From positions 1 through 27,818 of the forward strand of contig JAFGUR010000227.1 in the NCBI GenBank assembly GCA_016938425.1: a stretch of 27,818 nucleotides of DNA, written 5' to 3'. The stretch's first letter is position 1. Each line of letters opens with the position of its first letter. Made by a program: the position numbers and the translations under genes. Shown piece by piece: positions 23,658-27,818 of the stretch. Below the pieces are notes generated by a model that was given only the letters and a program-made list of their open reading frames with translations, was not told where the DNA came from and ran no database searches. Source of the DNA: Fusobacteriaceae bacterium (lineage in GTDB: Bacteria; Fusobacteriota; Fusobacteriia; Fusobacteriales; Fusobacteriaceae).

Positions 23658-24514
23658 TGCTTTATAGTAAAAAACTTAATGGAATAGAAATTGAAGTAGA
23701 GTCAAAGGGTGCTGAATTAAAAGTATTGAAAAGAGATGGACAAGAATTTATGTGGGATGCAAATCCAAAATATTGGGGAAAAACTTCACCGGTACTTTTT
23801 CCATTTGTAGGAGGAAGTAAAGATAATAAATATTCTTATGAAGGTGTAGAGTATCCAATGGGAAGACATGGCTTTGCAAGAGATAATGAATTTGAATTAG
23901 TAGAAAATGGAGCAAATAATCTTAAGTTCTTATATAAATGGAATGAAGAGTCTTTAAAAGTATATCCTTTCAAATTTGAATTTTACATAAATTATGTTTT
24001 AACAGAAAATGGAGTAAATTTAGAATATACAATTTCAAATAAAGAAGAAGAGAACTTATATTTCAGCTTAGGAACTCATCCTGCTTTTGCACTTGATAAA
24101 TATGATATTAAAGATTACTATATTGAATTTTCTGAAAAAGAAACTCTAGAATTATATATTTTAGATGGATTAACAGTTGCAAATGAAACAAAACCGTTTT
24201 TGAATGATGAAAAAGTAATTAAAATAACAGAAGGATTATTTGCAAATGATGCATTAGTATTTAAAAATCCAAAATCAGATTATCTTTCTATAAAAAATAT
24301 ACATGATAATTTTGAAGTAAAAGTATCATTAAAAGATTTTCCTTGGTTAGGAATTTGGGCACCAGAAGGAGCATCGTTTTTATGTTTAGAACCATGGTGT
24401 GGAGTTGCAGATTTTTCTAATCATGATGGAAACCTAGTTAATAAAGTTGCAGTTAATAAAATTGCAAAAGGTGAAGAATTTAAGAGAACAATGGAAATAA
24501 TCGTGAAAAATTAG
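23657..24514 (+). CDS. Aldose 1-epimerase family protein, LacX-like
   Basis: 285 residues of the galactose mutarotase-like fold. Likely catalytic histidines are H71 (GRHGFARD) and H141 (LGTHPAFAL), and the C-terminal acid is in LEPWCGVADF. The LEPW..VAD ending is typical of the LacX/YihR-like subgroup, whose sugar substrate is mostly unknown. Start ATG 23657 overlaps the ogt stop. No galactose-pathway genes are nearby. Confidence 0.88.
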   Translation: MLYSKKLNGIEIEVESKGAELKVLKRDGQEFMWDANPKYWGKTSPVLFPFVGGSKDNKYSYEGVEYPMGRHGFARDNEFELVENGANNLKFLYKWNEESLKVYPFKFEFYINYVLTENGVNLEYTISNKEEENLYFSLGTHPAFALDKYDIKDYYIEFSEKETLELYILDGLTVANETKPFLNDEKVIKITEGLFANDALVFKNPKSDYLSIKNIHDNFEVKVSLKDFPWLGIWAPEGASFLCLEPWCGVADFSNHDGNLVNKVAVNKIAKGEEFKRTMEIIVKN

Positions 24515-24526
24515 TTAATAGTGAAA

Positions 24527-24583
24527 AGTTAATAATTAATAATTATTGAAGAAATCTTAACTATTCATTATTAATTATTAACT
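24527..24583. repeat. AT-only 17-bp inverted repeat before dnaJ
   Basis: 24527-24543 pairs perfectly with 24567-24583 (AGTTAATAATTAATAAT and its complement) around a 23-base loop. Related segments (TTAGTTAATAGTGAAAAG at 24511-24528) suggest a nested element. It ends 22 bases before dnaJ, so it lies in the dnaJ leader or acts as a weak terminator/attenuator. Confidence 0.6.
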
Positions 24584-24604
24584 GATTAAGTGGAGGAGTA
24601 AGAA

Positions 24605-25762
24605 ATGTCTAAAAGAGATTATTATGAAGTATTAGGGATAACTAAGGGTGCTTCAGAAGCAGAGATAAAAAAAGCATATAGAAAAATGGCTATGAAGTTT
24701 CACCCAGATAAATTCTCTAATGCTACAGATAAAGAAAAGGAAGAAGCAGAGTCAAAGTTTAAAGAAATTAACGATGCTTATCAAGTTTTATCTGATTCTC
24801 AAAAGAAAGCTCAATATGATAAATTTGGTCATGCAGCTTTTGATGGAGCAGGAGGAGCAGGAAGTGGGTTTGGTGGCTTCGGAAGTGGATTTGGAGGATT
24901 TGGAGATTTTGATGATTTAGGAGATATATTCTCATCTTTCTTTGGTGGTGGTAGACAAGGAGGAGGTAGAAGTAGAGTTACTCCAGGTCAAGATTTAAGA
25001 TATAATTTAGAAATTTCTTTAAAAGAAGCAGCTGAAGGAATAGAGAAAAAAATCAAATATTCAAGAAGAGGGAAATGTAAAACATGTGATGGAAGTGGAG
25101 CAGAACCTGGTTCTAGTATGAAAACATGTTCAAAATGTAATGGTTCAGGAAGAATTGAGGAAATGCAAAGAACAATGTTTGGAGTGTTTCAAAATGTTAC
25201 TGAATGTCCAGAATGTCACGGGAAAGGAAAAGTTCCTGAAAAGAAATGTCATACATGTGGTGGAAGTGGAATAGATAAAGAAGTAGTTGAAAGATCAGTG
25301 AAAATACCAGCAGGAATAGATGATGGACAAAGATTGAGACTTTCAGGAATGGGAGAGGCTTCCACAGATGGAGGACCTAATGGAGATTTATATATTTATA
25401 TAACTGTAACTCCTCATGAATTATTTAAAAGAGTAGATAATGATATTTATTGTAAATTACCAATAAGTTTTGCAACTGCTGCTTTAGGAGGAGAAATTGA
25501 AGTTCCAACACTTGATTCTCCTGTGAAAATGAAAATACCAGCAGGAACTCAAAATGGAAAACTATTCAAATTGAAAGATAAAGGAATAGTGAACCCAAGA
25601 GGGTATGGGAAAGGTGATCAAATTGTTGAGATTTTTGTAGAAGTTCCAACAAACCTAACAGAAAAGCAAAAAGAAATAATAAAACAATTAGAAGATATCC
25701 CAACTAAAAAGCATGAAAAGAAAAAAGGTTTTTTTGATAAATTAAAAGATTTAGATTTATAA
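24605..25762 (+). CDS. dnaJ: Co-chaperone DnaJ (Hsp40)
   Basis: 385 residues, type I DnaJ. The J domain has HPD at 33-35; a G/F-rich linker follows (GFGGFGSGFGGFG). Four CxxCxGxG zinc motifs follow (CKTCDGSG, CSKCNGSG, CPECHGKG, CHTCGGSG), then the C-terminal substrate domains. SD GGAGGAG before ATG 24605. It delivers clients to DnaK and stimulates its ATPase. No CIRCE is visible upstream, so its heat control, if any, differs from the dnaK operon. Confidence 0.98.
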   Translation: MSKRDYYEVLGITKGASEAEIKKAYRKMAMKFHPDKFSNATDKEKEEAESKFKEINDAYQVLSDSQKKAQYDKFGHAAFDGAGGAGSGFGGFGSGFGGFGDFDDLGDIFSSFFGGGRQGGGRSRVTPGQDLRYNLEISLKEAAEGIEKKIKYSRRGKCKTCDGSGAEPGSSMKTCSKCNGSGRIEEMQRTMFGVFQNVTECPECHGKGKVPEKKCHTCGGSGIDKEVVERSVKIPAGIDDGQRLRLSGMGEASTDGGPNGDLYIYITVTPHELFKRVDNDIYCKLPISFATAALGGEIEVPTLDSPVKMKIPAGTQNGKLFKLKDKGIVNPRGYGKGDQIVEIFVEVPTNLTEKQKEIIKQLEDIPTKKHEKKKGFFDKLKDLDL

Positions 25763-25765
25763 GAT

Positions 25766-25798
25766 AAAATAGAGGTTTCTTAAGAACCTCTATTTTTT
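25766..25798 (+). terminator. Intrinsic terminator after dnaJ
   Basis: AATAGAGGTT pairs with AACCTCTATT (arms 25766-25777 and 25785-25796) around a 7-base loop, followed by a T-run. Confidence 0.9.
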
Positions 25799-25808
25799 TA
25801 TGAGACTC

Positions 25809-25838
25809 TTGTCAATTACAAATAAATTGTGGTATAAT
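25809..25838 (+). promoter_or_regulatory. Promoter before yajC
   Basis: TTGTCA at 25809-25814, 18-bp spacer and TATAAT at 25833-25838, preceded by TGG (extended -10). About 30 bp before ATG 25868. Confidence 0.65.
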
Positions 25839-25867
25839 ATCATATACAGAAATTTAGGAGGAAATAT

Positions 25868-26176
25868 ATGTTACTTAATTTTATAGCCACAGCTGCCCAA
25901 CCTGCAGGAAGAGCACCAGTGATGATATGGTTACCTTTTATCTTTGTAATTGTAATATTTTGGGTTTTAGACTTTTTTACAAGAAAAAAGAATAAAAAAA
26001 AGCAACAACAATTACTTGATGGTTTAGTTGTGGGAGCAAAAGTTGTTACTATTGGGGGATTAATAGGAGAAATAGCACTTGTAAAAGATGACTTTGTAGA
26101 GCTAAAAGTAGATAAAGGAATTAGATTGCAATTTAAGAAAAATGCAATATCACATGTTTTGGATACTGAAAAATAA
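25868..26176 (+). CDS. yajC: Sec translocase accessory subunit YajC
   Basis: 102 residues. One hydrophobic helix (about 16-37, APVMIWLPFIFVIVIFWVL) is followed by the basic, KQQQLLDGLVVGAKVVTIGG segment and the short beta domain that define YajC. It associates with SecDF-YidC at the inner membrane. SD TAGGAGG before ATG 25868; own promoter and terminator, so it is monocistronic here. Confidence 0.93.
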   Translation: MLLNFIATAAQPAGRAPVMIWLPFIFVIVIFWVLDFFTRKKNKKKQQQLLDGLVVGAKVVTIGGLIGEIALVKDDFVELKVDKGIRLQFKKNAISHVLDTEK

Positions 26177-26183
26177 AGCTGAT

Positions 26184-26210
26184 AAGCGACAAGAGATTGT
26201 CGCTTTTTTA
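26184..26210 (+). terminator. Intrinsic terminator after yajC
   Basis: AAGCGACAA at 26184-26192 pairs with TTGTCGCTT at 26197-26205 around GAGA, followed by TTTT. Confidence 0.93.
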
Positions 26211-26247
26211 AAGTATTCTACAAATCGTATAATTTAAGGAAGGTAAA

Positions 26248-27267
26248 ATGAGAAAATTATTTTTAATATTTATATTAATGGTTAATTTTGCTTTTGGGGT
26301 AAGCATAATTGAACAAATAAGATTTAATAATAGTCCCAATCAAATTGTTTTAGATATAGGTAACAATGAGGTGCCTAAATATATAAGTATGTATGATAAA
26401 AATACGAGACTATTGTTTTTAGAAGTAGATAATACAAATTTATCTAAATCTGTAGATGCAATTATTGAAAAAAATGATGAAACAATTGAAAGAATTGAAT
26501 CTATGGAATTTGGAGGGAAAAGTAATTTTTTTATTACTTTTAAAGAAGGCGTAAATTATGATATTAAAGTATGGAAAAATCCATCAAGACTTGTAATAAC
26601 AATGATTAAAGAAGAAGAGATGAAACCAATAATAGTTTTAGATGCAGGTCATGGTGGAAAAGATTATGGTGCAATGAATGGAGATTATTGGGAAAAAACT
26701 GTAAATATTGACATGATAAAGTTATTAGGAAAAGAATTGGAAAAAGATTTTAATATATATTATACAAGAAAAGATGATACTTTTATTTCTTTAACAGATA
26801 GGAGTAAGTTTTCTAATGGGAAAAAAGCAGTTTTATTTGTAAGTATTCATTCTAATGCTAATACGAACAAAGCGTCTAACGGAACAGAAGTATTCTATTT
26901 TTCAAAAAACCCTTCGGTTTATGCTAAATCAGTTGCTGATTTTGAAAACTCCGTTGATGAAAAATATGGAATTAAAGAAAGTGCTGTTGATTTTTTAGTA
27001 AATGATATAATATATAAGCAAAACCAAGAAAGGTCTAAAAGACTTGCTAAAGGGATTGTTAATAAATTAGCAGATGTTACTGGATTTAAAAATAGAGGGG
27101 TTCAGGGAGCTAATTTCGCTGTTTTAAGGGGAAGCGAAGTTCCAGCAGTTTTAATTGAGTTAGGGTTTATAAGTAATGATCAAGAAGCTGAAAAATTAGT
27201 AGATCCTCAAGTGCAAGACGCTATGGCAAAGTCAATAGCAAAATCAATAAGAGAGTATATGAAATAG
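26248..27267 (+). CDS. N-acetylmuramoyl-L-alanine amidase, exported
   Basis: 339 residues. A signal peptide (MRKLFLIFILMVNFAFG, likely cut after G) indicates export. Residues ~20-125 look like an AMIN-type beta domain that positions the enzyme. The Amidase_3 domain has zinc ligands H135 (DAGHGG), E149 (WEKTVN) and H201 (SIHSNA) and catalytic E304 (LIELGFISN). It cleaves the amide between MurNAc and L-Ala in septal or lateral peptidoglycan, probably in the periplasm as in AmiC-type enzymes. SD AAGGAAGG before ATG 26248. Confidence 0.92.
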   Translation: MRKLFLIFILMVNFAFGVSIIEQIRFNNSPNQIVLDIGNNEVPKYISMYDKNTRLLFLEVDNTNLSKSVDAIIEKNDETIERIESMEFGGKSNFFITFKEGVNYDIKVWKNPSRLVITMIKEEEMKPIIVLDAGHGGKDYGAMNGDYWEKTVNIDMIKLLGKELEKDFNIYYTRKDDTFISLTDRSKFSNGKKAVLFVSIHSNANTNKASNGTEVFYFSKNPSVYAKSVADFENSVDEKYGIKESAVDFLVNDIIYKQNQERSKRLAKGIVNKLADVTGFKNRGVQGANFAVLRGSEVPAVLIELGFISNDQEAEKLVDPQVQDAMAKSIAKSIREYMK

Positions 27268-27432
27268 ATTTAATAAAAATAATAATTAAATTTTGAAGGT
27301 AATTACATAAACTATTAGAAGATATTGATATTTAAATAGAATTTTCATATTTTCAAAAATTTATTAAACTTAATGAAATAAATATAGCCAGTAGGCAAAA
27401 TCTTTTCATGTAGGTATTGAGGAGTAATATTT

Positions 27433-27818
27433 ATGAATGTATTGTTTTTTTTAATGTTAACAATAATATTTTTTTTATTGTTGATAATAGGGATTTTTAT
27501 ATATTTTGGTAGACGTGTAGTATTTTTGGATGCAATAGAATTGTATAAAAAAGGCCAAGTAGATGAGGCTTTAGAGAAATTAAAAGTTTATGTAAAAACT
27601 CAAAAAAATGATGTTAAAGCAAAGGAACTTTTAGCAAAAATTTATATGGAAAAAGATGAAGTTCAGAACTGTTTAAAAGAGAATATAGGGATAACTTTAT
27701 CAAGTGCCGCAACACCCATAGAGCGTTCTAATGCATATGCTAAAATGACAAAAATTTATTTTGATGAGAGAGATTTTACAAAAGCCATAAATGCAGCTGG
27801 AAGAGGTCTTAAGTATAA
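27433..27818 (+). CDS. TPR-containing membrane-anchored protein, partial
   Basis: 128 complete codons reach the window end without a stop. An N-terminal helix (about 4-25, LFFLMLTIIFFLLLIIGIFIYF) anchors it, then TPR-like helical pairs: AIELYKKGQVDEALEKLKVYV and YFDERDFTKAINAAGRGL. SD GAGGAG (27419-27424) before ATG 27433. Two T8 runs lie in the first 50 bases. Probably a scaffold with its TPRs on one side of the membrane; partner unknown. The 165-bp gap before it shows no clear terminator or promoter. Confidence 0.75.
   Translation, partial: MNVLFFLMLTIIFFLLLIIGIFIYFGRRVVFLDAIELYKKGQVDEALEKLKVYVKTQKNDVKAKELLAKIYMEKDEVQNCLKENIGITLSSAATPIERSNAYAKMTKIYFDERDFTKAINAAGRGLKY

Noticed and set aside
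26228..26233. TATAAT before the amidase as a -10 box
   Set aside because: It would start transcription inside the SD and has no -35 partner at a normal distance.
27268..27432. Small RNA in the gap before the TPR gene
   Set aside because: No strong hairpin, promoter or terminator pair is visible; only the SD of the next gene.

Overview
The window is very AT-rich, almost all arginines are AGA, TTG starts are frequent and Shine-Dalgarno (SD) sites are strong. The heat-shock operon hrcA-grpE-dnaK sits behind a perfect CIRCE operator, with dnaJ, yajC and an exported murein amidase downstream. Together with the other gene families this fits a fusobacterium (Fusobacterium or a close relative) best. 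A low-GC Firmicute is the main alternative. The genus is an inference, because no rRNA is present.

Layout. 1-2263: a 261-bp multi-hairpin repeat (copy A) lies directly before a broken KAP-type P-loop NTPase gene, followed by an MBL-fold hydrolase and a small frameshifted gene. 2300-10547: a type I restriction-modification operon with its own promoter. Its order is a DUF5655/PD-(D/E)XK protein, hsdR, hsdM, a YhcG/DUF1016 nuclease-like protein and hsdS. The tail of a sugar epimerase survives just downstream. 10714-15614: small metabolic and modifying enzymes, nearly all on the plus strand (methyltransferase, PhzF-like, two GNATs, a lone TfoX C-terminal domain, an Asp/Glu racemase-like protein, a HAD phosphatase and a two-helix membrane protein). 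15689-16419: a DUF5713-like gene, a GC-rich hairpin pair and a truncated acyl-carrier-protein fragment. 16418-18550: a YczE-like membrane protein (minus), rlmF (plus) and a small membrane protein (minus), separated by bidirectional terminators.

18753-22318 is the heat-shock operon, with a sigma70-type promoter and CIRCE. 22401-22732 holds a truncated copy (C) and a complete copy (B) of the same 261-bp repeat, head to tail and in the same orientation as copy A. They lie between dnaK and a three-gene operon (GNAT-like, ogt, aldose-epimerase-like), which dnaJ follows. The window ends with yajC, an N-acetylmuramoyl-L-alanine amidase and the start of a TPR membrane protein. 27268-27432 is a 165-bp gap in which I see only the SD of the last gene.

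How the parts relate. From 1 to about 16.4 kb the region looks accessory: a defence operon, broken genes, gene tails and repeats. From 16.4 kb on it is mostly housekeeping. The most interesting items are the 261-bp element, with five paired segments and structure-preserving differences between copies, and the restriction operon, which carries three separate PD-(D/E)XK-like proteins.
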